Below are positions 46,535 through 55,405 of a DNA stretch of 64,000 nucleotides, piece by piece. Location of the stretch: assembly GCF_016919175.1 (NCBI RefSeq), contig NZ_JAFFPU010000024.1:124001-188000 (forward strand), written 5' to 3'. How positions within the stretch are numbered: position 1 is the stretch's first letter; each line of letters starts with the position of its first letter. Below the pieces are notes generated by a model, which worked only from the letters and a program-made list of their open reading frames with translations, ran no database searches and had not been told where the DNA came from. Origin of the DNA: Leptospira ainlahdjerensis. GTDB lineage: Bacteria; Spirochaetota; Leptospiria; Leptospirales; Leptospiraceae. The position numbers and the translations under genes were made by a program.

Positions 46535-47356
46535 TTACTTTTTCTCTCTTAAGTTTAGAACGTGTTTCGTCAATTCCGCACGAAAGGAAAATTCTCTAAT
46601 TCCCATCAAGTAACGAAACGCCGATATCATCACGTCCGGTCTAGGCGGATCCCCGCCGATGAAAAGATCCGGTTCCTTAGGAAGTTTTCCCCGTTTGAAC
46701 AATCCACCCGAGACGGCTTCCGTTCCACATGCGATCAATGCTTTTGGAGAAGGCATCGTTTCCCATGCTGTGTCCAACGGCCCTTCCATATTCTGACTGA
46801 CCGGACCGGAATATACGAGCGCATCCGCGTGTTTGGGAGAAGCAACCACACGAACTTTACTGGCTTCGCTGTCAAAAAGCGCGTTGAAACTCGCGTTGAT
46901 TTCCGCTTCCGTCGTATTGTTTCCTCCGGCTGCGATTTCTCTATATTGAAAACCGGTTCTTTTTGTGATCCTTTGAAATTCTTTCACTTCATCCGAAACG
47001 TTTTCGTTTTTTTCATCGGGAATTCCGTCGGTATAAATCACCTTAAGAGAATCTCGATCGAAAGAATAAACATGAACAAAACCTGAATCTACGATCTTTC
47101 CATCGGAACATGCTTCCGAACATCTTCCACATTGAAGACAAGCGCCGTAATCAAAGCTCATCTTTTCCTTGGAATGAATTTTGAGGGAATGCGTCGGACA
47201 CACTTGTTCGCAGGATTTACAGGATAAGCAGGACTCGTTGGACCTTAAGACCGGAACCGGAATTCCTCTCGCATTCGAATTGATCGGCGAGACTTTTTCA
47301 TAGTTCATCGTTTTTGCACGACGAAAGATATTCAAAATTTCGTATATTGCTTTCAT
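46535..47356 (-). CDS. HyfH-HyfI-like fusion: two-cluster ferredoxin joined to a cysteine-less NuoB-like subunit
   Basis: This encodes 273 residues. Residues 40-85 hold two intact 4Fe-4S sites (Cys 43, 46, 49, 53 and 73, 76, 79, 83), as in HycF/HyfH. Residues 138-255 match HycG/HyfI/NuoB: SKVRVVASPKHADALVYSGPV, then the PK-LIACGT stretch, SGGLF and GGDPPRPDV. In active relatives four Cys hold the proximal cluster (SCNGC, GAC and PGCPP motifs). Here the matching places read GGNNTTE, GTEAVSGG and GGDPP. Only one Cys (210) remains in this half, and it does not align with a ligand. So two clusters can form but the proximal one probably cannot. It overlaps the large-subunit gene by 4 bp and is the last gene of the block. 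Confidence 0.88.
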   Translation of the reverse strand: MKAIYEILNIFRRAKTMNYEKVSPINSNARGIPVPVLRSNESCLSCKSCEQVCPTHSLKIHSKEKMSFDYGACLQCGRCSEACSDGKIVDSGFVHVYSFDRDSLKVIYTDGIPDEKNENVSDEVKEFQRITKRTGFQYREIAAGGNNTTEAEINASFNALFDSEASKVRVVASPKHADALVYSGPVSQNMEGPLDTAWETMPSPKALIACGTEAVSGGLFKRGKLPKEPDLFIGGDPPRPDVMISAFRYLMGIREFSFRAELTKHVLNLREKK

Positions 47357-48762
47357 AGGTCCACTCCGACATAACTGAGGTTGAACGATTTGTTATTTAG
47401 CGGGAAATCTCCGATATATTCGTCTCGAACCGCTAATTCCAGAGCATGCCAGTTGGGAACGGAAGGATCCCTAATATATGCGCCTTCGATCGTTCCGTCG
47501 TCTTCCAGATCGAGAGAAACCAATACCGGCCCTCTCCAACCTTCCACCGCCGCATGATAAGATCCTTTTTTTACGGTTTTAGACGCGCTTATTTTTCTAT
47601 CCCTAAAATCCGAAAGAGCTTCTATTTTAGGAATAGCTTCCACTAACCATTTACTGCTTCTCAGCAATTCTTCATATCGTATGTAAAATCGAGCCCAAGC
47701 GTCACCGTTCATGTGATTGTGATTTAATTCCAAGTTGATCGGCGAGCTGAAGTCATAGGATTTTTCCAACTTGCGTAAATCTCGGTTAAGACCGGTGCAT
47801 TTTTCCACCATACCGATAAAACCAAGCTGTCGAACTTGCTTTTGTAGAATTACGCCGCAGGTTTGTAATCTTTCACGATTGGTTGAAACGGAAGCGGCTC
47901 TCAGAAAATGTCCGGCTACGTCAGCCGTCACCGATCGAATCCTTTCTGCCAACTCGGCTAATTTTTCGCGAGTCAAACCCGGCCTCAAAGAAATCTTCCC
48001 CGGTGACAACGCCCCTCGTCCGAATCGATTCCCGGTCAGCGCTTCCATAACACCGAGCGGAACTCCCCTCTGCAGGGAACAAACCCCGTGTAACGGATAA
48101 TAGCCGATGTCTTCCGCGATGCCGCCCATATCGCCGATATGGGTCGCGATTCTTTCTAATTCTAAAAGCACCAATCTTGCAAAATCTATTTCTTGAGGAA
48201 CTTCGATCTTCTGAGCTTCCTCAAAAATTCTTGAAAACGCGATTCCGTAGGAAATCGTACTATCCCCTGATATCGCCTCGGCGTAAGGGAAAGAATTTTT
48301 CGGACCTTTTCCTTTTATCATTTCGATCAAACCTCGTTTTTGAAAACCCAAACGAATGTCCAGATTCTTAATCAATTCACCTTGAACGATAAAACGAAAG
48401 TGCCCCGGTTCTATAACGCCGGCATGTATCGGTCCGACTGCATGGGAATAGTGGTCGGCAGGGATCGGAACTTTCAGTCCTTTATATGATAAATCCTTAA
48501 TTCCTTTTTTCGTTACAAATTTCTCGAGATCCGTTTTGCGTCCAATGTTGATGTATTTTTCAAAATCAAAAGCCGAATAATCTTCCTCTCCTTGATCGAC
48601 GCCTAATGAATGTCGTAGAATCCAGATAGGATTTGCGGAATCCTCGATGATTTCCTTTTGTGTGTGTTCTATAACTTCGCGTTCGATTCCTTCGCTGGAA
48701 ATCCAAAAGCGATGATATCCTTTTTTTCCTTTTCTCGGATATAAACCTGTGACGGTACGCAT
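47353..48762 (-). CDS. HyfG/HycE-like large subunit without NiFe ligands
   Basis: This encodes 469 residues. The core is clearly the hydrogenase-3/4 and NuoD family: HAVGPIHAGVIEPGHFRF, GFQKRGLIEMIKGK, LELERIATHIGDMGGIAEDIGY and TGNRFGRG. The N-terminal NuoC-like part is shortened to about 90 residues. The first CxxC of hydrogenases is replaced by a stretch reading ISGDSTISYG, and the C-terminal DPCxxC by DPSVPNW. No CxxC occurs anywhere. It therefore cannot bind a NiFe site. It starts directly after the HyfF stop and its own stop overlaps the next ATG, so the whole set is translated together. Confidence 0.9.
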   Translation of the reverse strand: MRTVTGLYPRKGKKGYHRFWISSEGIEREVIEHTQKEIIEDSANPIWILRHSLGVDQGEEDYSAFDFEKYINIGRKTDLEKFVTKKGIKDLSYKGLKVPIPADHYSHAVGPIHAGVIEPGHFRFIVQGELIKNLDIRLGFQKRGLIEMIKGKGPKNSFPYAEAISGDSTISYGIAFSRIFEEAQKIEVPQEIDFARLVLLELERIATHIGDMGGIAEDIGYYPLHGVCSLQRGVPLGVMEALTGNRFGRGALSPGKISLRPGLTREKLAELAERIRSVTADVAGHFLRAASVSTNRERLQTCGVILQKQVRQLGFIGMVEKCTGLNRDLRKLEKSYDFSSPINLELNHNHMNGDAWARFYIRYEELLRSSKWLVEAIPKIEALSDFRDRKISASKTVKKGSYHAAVEGWRGPVLVSLDLEDDGTIEGAYIRDPSVPNWHALELAVRDEYIGDFPLNNKSFNLSYVGVDL

Positions 48763-49971
48763 TCAAAATTCTCCTTGCAACAATCGATAGAATCCCCAAA
48801 TTCCGAGCCCTATGACCGTGAAGCAGAGAAGTAAAGAATCGATCAGTCGAACATTCAACGTGAAAGCGAAGTTTTTTGCAAAAGGTCTGTGTTTTAGATT
48901 AAACAACGGAACGGTCTTATAGATGGTCACTCCAAAAAAAACCAAACCGAGAAACGGAACTAAAATTACAAACCATTGCTTTTGTGCCCAGCCAGCCTTT
49001 AGAAGCAAGAGATCGCTTACAAAAATCGGAGATCCCGGAAGTACAAACGCAAGAAACAACGCGATGGTATAAAGGGAAAGAGCTCGTTTATTGATCGCTT
49101 CCGAAAGAAATATCTTACTCAACTCCCTTCCTCCCGAATCCATTCTCACGATTCCCATGGTCAAAAAGAGAAGCGATTTTAAGACGATGTTACCCGCCAT
49201 TATATAATTGAAAGTTGTCTCCGGTAGATCCATCCAAAGAAAAATAGCAAGCGCACCGCTGTGAAATAACGCGACTTTCGCGGTCATCATTCGTAAATCA
49301 TTCCTTTGATACAAAGCGACGATACTCTGAAGCATCGTCGCAATTCCTAAAATCAGCAATCCGTCGGCCGCGCTAAAAGTGGTCGGGTACAACTTATGGT
49401 CCATCTGAACAAAAGGACGAATCGCAAAGCATACGGAGACGGGAATAAAGGCCGCAATGAGAGCTGAAATTTGACTCGGGCTATCGCCATAGGTATCCAC
49501 GACCCAAACGTGATTCGGAAACAATCCTAACTTCGCCGAATAGCCGAAGATCGCTAACCATAGACCGATTTCGATCCATAAGTTTTCCGGATGTTCCGAA
49601 ATACGGCCGGCGAGAATTTCAACAGGATGATCGATACCGTGTAACGTCGCCGTTACGATGATAATACCTAAAAACGCTAGACCCAATCCGAACGAATTGA
49701 TTAACAAAAACTTCCAAGCGATCGGGAATGATTTCGAAGTTCCGCTGGAAGAGACGAGTAACGTTCCCGTAAAGGTAGTGGCTTCAATGAGCACCCATTG
49801 AAAAGCTGAACCTTCCGAATTCCAAGCTGCAAAACTCAAACCTGCACAAAGCAACATCAAAAACGACCACATCGTAATCTTACTTTGACCTTTGGTCGGC
49901 GCGAAAATATATGCGATCAGGATGAGAAGAAGAACAACCGCTCCAATACTGTTTAAATAAAGTAAACTCAC
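48763..49971 (-). CDS. HyfF/NuoN-like antiporter-type membrane subunit
   Basis: This encodes 402 residues with about 12 membrane helices. It has the acid in the fifth helix (WVLIEATTFTGTLLV), the Lys in the seventh (GYSAKLGLFPNHVWVVDTYGDSPSQIS) and a later Lys (NIVLKSLLFLTMG). These are the proton-channel residues of complex I/Mrp antiporter subunits. The start is GTG, overlapping the HyfE stop (GTGA). Confidence 0.9.
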   Translation of the reverse strand: MSLLYLNSIGAVVLLLILIAYIFAPTKGQSKITMWSFLMLLCAGLSFAAWNSEGSAFQWVLIEATTFTGTLLVSSSGTSKSFPIAWKFLLINSFGLGLAFLGIIIVTATLHGIDHPVEILAGRISEHPENLWIEIGLWLAIFGYSAKLGLFPNHVWVVDTYGDSPSQISALIAAFIPVSVCFAIRPFVQMDHKLYPTTFSAADGLLILGIATMLQSIVALYQRNDLRMMTAKVALFHSGALAIFLWMDLPETTFNYIMAGNIVLKSLLFLTMGIVRMDSGGRELSKIFLSEAINKRALSLYTIALFLAFVLPGSPIFVSDLLLLKAGWAQKQWFVILVPFLGLVFFGVTIYKTVPLFNLKHRPFAKNFAFTLNVRLIDSLLLCFTVIGLGIWGFYRLLQGEF

Positions 49972-50588
49972 GCGGAAACCTCCTCTTTTTCGGATTGAGG
50001 ATCATTCTGCATACTGACTCGAAGCGTAGAAGCCGCGCCGATAATAAACACGGCGTCCAGGAAGGATCCGAATTCTATCCCTAACGGTAAACCGGTCCGT
50101 AAAATTTGAGTTAATAGAAACGTTCCATTTTCAAAAACTCCGAAGGAAGCGATCACAGGAACCCAATGACGACGAACCACAAAGCCGACCATTCCTACAT
50201 ACAAAAGCAGGAATGTATAAAGAAAGGACATTTGATTTACTTCACCAAATCGATATTTGGTGAAACCGAACATCAAGAATCCTATCAATGCGCCGACCGA
50301 AAGAAGTGCAAAAGTTGGTATGTAGCCGATCTTCGGAAATGTGGATTCTACGGAGTTCGTCTTTCTCGCCGTCCAGAAAAGTATAAGAGGCGTCAAGATA
50401 ACCTTAAAGAAGACGATCATCCCCGCTAAAAAAAGACTATGAGTGTTAAAACCCGAGTCTTCAAAAAGTGGGACTAACAGAAAGATACTTTGAAAGCCGA
50501 GAAGTAAAACTAAACGTTTTATCCTATTTTCCAGTAGAATCACAACTCCTAGAAGAAGGAGAATTAAATAACTAAATTCTGTTCCCAT
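49968..50588 (-). CDS. HyfE-like membrane subunit
   Basis: This encodes 206 residues with about six helices, starting with the short MGTEFSYLILLLLGVVILLENR that is typical of HyfE (a NuoK-related subunit, longer at the C-terminus). It sits between the HyfC- and HyfF-like genes, in the place HyfE occupies in the hydrogenase-4 operon. The C-terminal tail is charged and cytosolic. Identity rests on position and helix layout more than on exact motifs. Confidence 0.78.
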   Translation of the reverse strand: MGTEFSYLILLLLGVVILLENRIKRLVLLLGFQSIFLLVPLFEDSGFNTHSLFLAGMIVFFKVILTPLILFWTARKTNSVESTFPKIGYIPTFALLSVGALIGFLMFGFTKYRFGEVNQMSFLYTFLLLYVGMVGFVVRRHWVPVIASFGVFENGTFLLTQILRTGLPLGIEFGSFLDAVFIIGAASTLRVSMQNDPQSEKEEVSA

Positions 50589-50605
50589 ATATTTTCCTTA
50601 GGATC

Positions 50606-51493
50606 TCATCCTAATTTGAGGAGAATGCCCAGAAAGAGCATAAAGATAAAATTTAAACCCAATAACTCGGGAATCCAGCGCCAACGTCTTCTTGTGCTAT
50701 TCGATTCTATATAGCCGACACAGACGGAGACAAAAAGCGCACCCAAAATCGCCACGACGTCCAACCAAAATTTCGGGATGGTATGATTTATAAAAAATTC
50801 CCCGTGATAAATTCCGATCTTTGCGACGAATAAGAATAGAGAGCTTGTTTTGAGTTGTTGAGCTAATTCGAAAAATGCACGCCTACTTCCCGAAGCTTCC
50901 AAAAGCATCGCTTCGTGAACCATCGTTAACTCGAGGTGGGTTCTTGGGTCGTCAAACGGCGGTTTGGCGATCTCGGCGAGAATTACGAGCGAAGTGCCGA
51001 GTAAAAACAAACCACCGAATGCAAGACTTGCGAAATTCGCGTTTACTACGATATGCGACTCGAAAACGACCAAAACAAGAATCAGAACCGGTTCGCAGAA
51101 CACAAACAAGATCACTTCTCTTGCCGATCCCATTCCCGCAAAGGAAGTTCCGTTCTCCACGGCGTACGCCAATAAAGCGAATCGGATGATTCCTATTAAG
51201 AATGGAATCAAAAGAAAAGGCGCCCATTCGTAACTGACCAAACTCCAAAGAACCAGACCCGCGACAAAAGCGATGATCGGCGAGGCTTCCGTAAAAAATC
51301 CGGAAAACGGACCATCCACCGGTTTTTTACGAATCATCCGAATTGTATCGTATAAAATCTGTAGAACGGGCGCGCCGATTCTCCCCTGTGCATAAGAACG
51401 GATTTTGAGTACGATTCCTCCGCAAAGAAACGGAAGAAATAGAAATGAAATCACTCGAACTATTGAGTCAAGGTATCTAAGAATAATTTCCAT
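50606..51493 (-). CDS. HyfC/NuoH-like membrane subunit
   Basis: This encodes 295 residues with about eight helices. NuoH-family motifs include RSYAQGRIGAPVLQ near the N-terminus, LAYAVENGTSFAGMGSARE and IAKPPFDDPRTHLELTMVHEAMLLE, which carries the acids near the quinone or ferredoxin-side junction. A strong AAGGAG lies 5 bases before the ATG at 51493, inside the 3' end of the HyfB gene (34-bp overlap). The subunit joins the peripheral arm to the pumping arm. Confidence 0.92.
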   Translation of the reverse strand: MEIILRYLDSIVRVISFLFLPFLCGGIVLKIRSYAQGRIGAPVLQILYDTIRMIRKKPVDGPFSGFFTEASPIIAFVAGLVLWSLVSYEWAPFLLIPFLIGIIRFALLAYAVENGTSFAGMGSAREVILFVFCEPVLILVLVVFESHIVVNANFASLAFGGLFLLGTSLVILAEIAKPPFDDPRTHLELTMVHEAMLLEASGSRRAFFELAQQLKTSSLFLFVAKIGIYHGEFFINHTIPKFWLDVVAILGALFVSVCVGYIESNSTRRRWRWIPELLGLNFIFMLFLGILLKLG

Positions 51494-53181
51494 AAATCTC
51501 CTTCGGCCAATTTCAAGCCAATGATCAAGAATAAGAGCAAAACAACCGTTGCCGATGAAAATGCGAGATTGATTGATATCGTTTCTTCGTCAGCTTCGTT
51601 AACCTGCGTTTTAAAGGTGTCTAACAATTTCACAATTCCTTTCAAAATCGCTTCATCCAGCCTTGAACTTCCGTCTTCGTTCGTAAAATATCTCCCTAAG
51701 GAAGCGAACAACGGATTAGAGACTCCCTCTGAAGGAATAGCCACATCGGGCCCTTTGTAATCTCCGCCGCAGTCCCAAAGTTTTCTACGTTCGATTTTTG
51801 TCCTTAAACCGAATATTCCGATCACCAAAAACATTAAGAACCCGATCAAATTCACACTCGCCAAACCTCGATACCAATTCTCATCCAACCAAACTTTGGT
51901 CGGGGAATAATAGAGAGTATAAGCGGATATACCAAGTGATACTCCGAGAATCAACAAACCGCTTACAATCAAAGAGTATCGAACAAGTCTCGGGGGAACG
52001 TGTTCCGGCCAATTTACGCGAGGTCTGGAAACCACCATTCCTAAAAAAATTCTCAGATGCCCGACAGCGCCTAACGCTAGTCCGGAAGAAACCAATATCA
52101 AAAGAGGAAGAATTAGAATTGCACTTTGTCCCGGGATATCCAAAACTCCGGCAACGAGTTTCACAAAAGTCGCCTCGGTTAGAAATCCCGTTGTTCCGGG
52201 TAACGCGAGAAAGCTAATCGTTCCCAAACTCAACAAAGCTGTCGGCAGTCCCGAATTCTTACCGATACCGGTATTGTGATCGATATGAGAACTTCCTGAA
52301 AGTTTAAGAAGATAACCGACTGATAAGAATTGAAAAGTTTTGCTTATACTATGATGGATGAGAGAAATAAAAAAGAGAAAAGAAAAGGATCTGCTTAAAA
52401 CCTTGAGTCCTTCGACATCGCTGTCCTTCCATAGTGCGGAAAGTAACAAACATAGCATTAGAAAATTTGTATTTTCAATCGTGCTGTAAGCGATAGCTTT
52501 TCTGACATCCTTCGCGAATACCGAACTTAGTCCAGCCCACAAAACCCCGAAACCCGCCAAAGGAATCAATACTTTTATGATTACCGAACTTCCGATCCAA
52601 GGAACGGCGAGTTGATGAAAAAGAATCAACGGAAGATTGACTAATATTCCCGAATAGGCCGCGGAAGCGTGAGGTGGAGCGCCTGCATGCACTTCCGGGA
52701 GCCAAAAGTGAAAACCGAAAAATTCAGCCTTAACCAGCAAACCTAAAACTAAGAAGAATTTTCCCAAATCATCGTCAGGAGAATAAATCCAATAGGTAAA
52801 ACAGAAAATTCCGATCCCGCTCGCAAGCAGAAGCGCGATAAAACTTTTTGCCGAAGAAGAAGTCCACTTTTCTCCTTGATAAAGCAGAAATCCGCTGACT
52901 GTGGACAATTCCCAAAACAGAATCAACCAAAGCGTCTTACCTGCAAAAAAACAAAGTCCCGTGCTCAGAAAGAAAATCGCGTATCCCAAAAGAACCGTCT
53001 TCTTTTTAAGTCCTTCATACCCGACTACGAAAACGGAAATTATTAAACCGACTACCGCTTGAAGACTCAATCCAACAAGAATAGCGCCTTCATGATCAAA
53101 AAGACTCTTACCGAAAGCTTTTCCAATCAGAAAAGGAGTGATAAGACTCATTAAAACGAGTAAATAAGATACTATGACCAT
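51460..53181 (-). CDS. HyfB/NuoL-like antiporter-type membrane subunit
   Basis: This encodes 573 residues with about 15 helices. The antiporter motifs are intact: LILFWELSTVSGFLL with the channel Glu, LLVKAEFFGFHFWLPEVHAGAPPHASA with the Lys, and SFLALPGTTGFLTE. The C-terminal part has the LWDCGGDYKGP seen in HyfB. There is no long lateral helix of NuoL. AAAGGAGG lies before the ATG. It begins 21 bases after the beta-barrel gene stop, so the outer-membrane gene and the Hyf-like set are in one transcript. Confidence 0.93.
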   Translation of the reverse strand: MVIVSYLLVLMSLITPFLIGKAFGKSLFDHEGAILVGLSLQAVVGLIISVFVVGYEGLKKKTVLLGYAIFFLSTGLCFFAGKTLWLILFWELSTVSGFLLYQGEKWTSSSAKSFIALLLASGIGIFCFTYWIYSPDDDLGKFFLVLGLLVKAEFFGFHFWLPEVHAGAPPHASAAYSGILVNLPLILFHQLAVPWIGSSVIIKVLIPLAGFGVLWAGLSSVFAKDVRKAIAYSTIENTNFLMLCLLLSALWKDSDVEGLKVLSRSFSFLFFISLIHHSISKTFQFLSVGYLLKLSGSSHIDHNTGIGKNSGLPTALLSLGTISFLALPGTTGFLTEATFVKLVAGVLDIPGQSAILILPLLILVSSGLALGAVGHLRIFLGMVVSRPRVNWPEHVPPRLVRYSLIVSGLLILGVSLGISAYTLYYSPTKVWLDENWYRGLASVNLIGFLMFLVIGIFGLRTKIERRKLWDCGGDYKGPDVAIPSEGVSNPLFASLGRYFTNEDGSSRLDEAILKGIVKLLDTFKTQVNEADEETISINLAFSSATVVLLLFLIIGLKLAEGDLWKLFLDTLTQ

Positions 53182-53202
53182 CGATTATTAAACCTCCTTT
53201 GC

Positions 53203-55212
53203 TTACAGTGCCGCGTTTACTTGGAAAAAATAAACACTCGCATTGTTTGCGGACGTATGTTGTTTTATAAACGCCGCCCCGTTCAATTCAAATTGATTCG
53301 TACTTCCGTTATAGAATAGAGGACTATTTCTATAATTTCGCACAGAATTTCCTGCGATTAAAAATCCGGCCCCCATCCAAATGGAAACGTTATCGTTCAG
53401 CTGATACATCCAAGTTAAATCCAATTCATTGTAAATATTCCTTCCTAATGAATAAGATTGTGTATAAGCGTTTCCGGTATAATTCTCGGAAGACCCCGCA
53501 ATCGCCGATTGTCCCGCCGAATTCGTTGAGACCGCAACAGGCGATGCGAGCGCGGAACCCGCTATTGAATTGGCGCCTCCGTTGATCGCATACCACGCGT
53601 CGTTCTTTTGCACCTTATCATTGATGATATACGCCAACTGAAACGTTCCCCATTTTTCAGATTTGTAGGTTATATTCGAATTCCAAGAACTTAGATTTTT
53701 TGTATCGATATTCTCCGATAAACCGGCTACGTTATTCCAATAAGGAATCACGCCGAATCTCGGATTAACAAGAGTTTGAAACGTAGACGAGGTTCCGTCG
53801 GCGCGATTATGGTCACCCGATGCATACGTATATTGAAAACCGAAACGAAGTTTTTCATCGAGAGTGTATCCGGTTTGAAAAACATGGAAGGAACCCGAGT
53901 ATTTCACGCGTTCGGTTCTCATATCCGCTAGTTGAGCAGAACCGATCGTGCCGGAAAGATCACTTCCTAAAAATTGTTTGTGAATTCTCCTTCCGTCATA
54001 ACCGTTTTGCCACGCACTTTCGACGGTCCAGTCCCAGGATTTTCCCTTCGGAAGATTATTCTTTGCTGTTCTATTTGTAAGTCGAAAGCCGGTCGTGTAA
54101 AGCTCGTCGTTTTGCCTTTTCCTGTTCGTAGCCAAAACATCGTCCGTGGTCGAAACCGGTGTCGAATTAGGAATCCATTTTTTTACAACATCTATATTAT
54201 AAATATCTAACGTTACTTCGTTTAAGATATTAAAACTATTATAGGTTCCAAATAAAGTCGTGTCCGATTGAGAAGCGGAAGGATTCGAATTTCCGACAGT
54301 GAAATTGAATTTCGGATCATTAGAGGATAAAACCCCGTTCACTCCGCTTTGAGTCCAGAACGGCCTCGCCGCAAAAAAGTGAAAGTTCACTTTCTCATAA
54401 TCAAACATCAGTCGTGCGCCGTCGAAAGAAAGTCCGTTGATCGTCCAGTTTGCTCCGCCGATCATCCTTTGATCCCCGTAAGCCCAAATCTGTCGACCGA
54501 TCTGAACCTTCGCCTCGAAAGGAAGTTTTTTTAACATCACAAACGCCTCACGAATACTCGTGTTATTCGGAGAAATGGAGTTATTTGTTTTTCCGGGCGT
54601 ATTCGGATCCGAGCTCAAAGTTGGAGTGTTGCTAAAAAAACCGGAGCGAATATCTCCCGCGTTAGCGGGTGATTCCCCTCCCCAAACTCGGGCGTCTTGC
54701 ACCGTAATCTTAAAACTTACATATTGACTGGGGTCCATTAAAAAATACAGAGCAGACGTCTGCATGATTCGATCCGTGTAAGCATGATTCGATCGATCAA
54801 AGTTCAAGTTATTTCTGGACTCGAATCGAGGGCGAATGTAAACTCCGATTCGAATCCAATCGTTCAACCACATCTTATCGGAGAAATTAACCTTTTTAGA
54901 TAGTTCAGGTTCTAAGAACGAATGACGTGTGTATTCCGAAGTGAGTCCGTTTTTTCTCATGGGAGAAACGTATTTTTCGGAATTCTCTTCATCAGTTGAT
55001 TCTACGGTTTTATTTTCCGCAATCGGATCGGCGGCCTTCATGGTCGTTTGTGCGAAGACGGAAAACTGTAGACTTAGAAAAACCGTACAAAAAAGGAATG
55101 GATTCCAATGTAAGCTCTTGAAAACGAATCTCTTCGAATGAAAATAACAACCCGACGTCGTATTTGGGTTTTCTTGGAACAAATCCGTAAAGTCGAAAAG
55201 TATCTTTCTCAT
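53203..55212 (-). CDS. outer-membrane beta-barrel protein (alginate-export-like)
   Basis: This encodes 669 residues. After a 35-residue N-terminal extension comes a signal peptide (PFLFCTVFLSLQFSVFAQ). The rest is a beta-barrel: alternating strands, many Asn/Tyr/Trp, DARVWGG, QIGRQIWAYGDQRMIGGANW, FGFQYTYASGDHNRADGT and an aromatic-rich C-terminus (VYFFQVNAAL). It looks like the alginate-export/porin family. The ATG at 55212 has AGGG 7 bases upstream, so the long leader may be real. The 21-bp gap to the HyfB gene ties it to the membrane complex. Confidence 0.82.
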   Translation of the reverse strand: MRKILFDFTDLFQENPNTTSGCYFHSKRFVFKSLHWNPFLFCTVFLSLQFSVFAQTTMKAADPIAENKTVESTDEENSEKYVSPMRKNGLTSEYTRHSFLEPELSKKVNFSDKMWLNDWIRIGVYIRPRFESRNNLNFDRSNHAYTDRIMQTSALYFLMDPSQYVSFKITVQDARVWGGESPANAGDIRSGFFSNTPTLSSDPNTPGKTNNSISPNNTSIREAFVMLKKLPFEAKVQIGRQIWAYGDQRMIGGANWTINGLSFDGARLMFDYEKVNFHFFAARPFWTQSGVNGVLSSNDPKFNFTVGNSNPSASQSDTTLFGTYNSFNILNEVTLDIYNIDVVKKWIPNSTPVSTTDDVLATNRKRQNDELYTTGFRLTNRTAKNNLPKGKSWDWTVESAWQNGYDGRRIHKQFLGSDLSGTIGSAQLADMRTERVKYSGSFHVFQTGYTLDEKLRFGFQYTYASGDHNRADGTSSTFQTLVNPRFGVIPYWNNVAGLSENIDTKNLSSWNSNITYKSEKWGTFQLAYIINDKVQKNDAWYAINGGANSIAGSALASPVAVSTNSAGQSAIAGSSENYTGNAYTQSYSLGRNIYNELDLTWMYQLNDNVSIWMGAGFLIAGNSVRNYRNSPLFYNGSTNQFELNGAAFIKQHTSANNASVYFFQVNAAL

Positions 55213-55405
55213 ACATTTACCCTAATTGATTCAGTTAAACTTTAGAAAAAGCGTCTTATGAAAGAAGAATCGATACGCTTGAACTGTTGAACTAGTTTGA
55301 AACGGTCAAGACGCAATCTTTCACGAAAGATTTCTAAATTCTTTTCGTCAAAAATTTCGATCCTTCTCTCCGCTACGCTCGTAGTCGGCGAAAGATTTTA
55401 TACTT

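Noticed and set aside
46562..47086. 174-codon plus-strand frame
   Set aside because: It is antisense to the ferredoxin-NuoB fusion and has no recognisable domain.
46535..53181. Functional NiFe hydrogenase-4
   Set aside because: The large subunit lacks both CxxC pairs and the small subunit lacks the proximal-cluster ligands.
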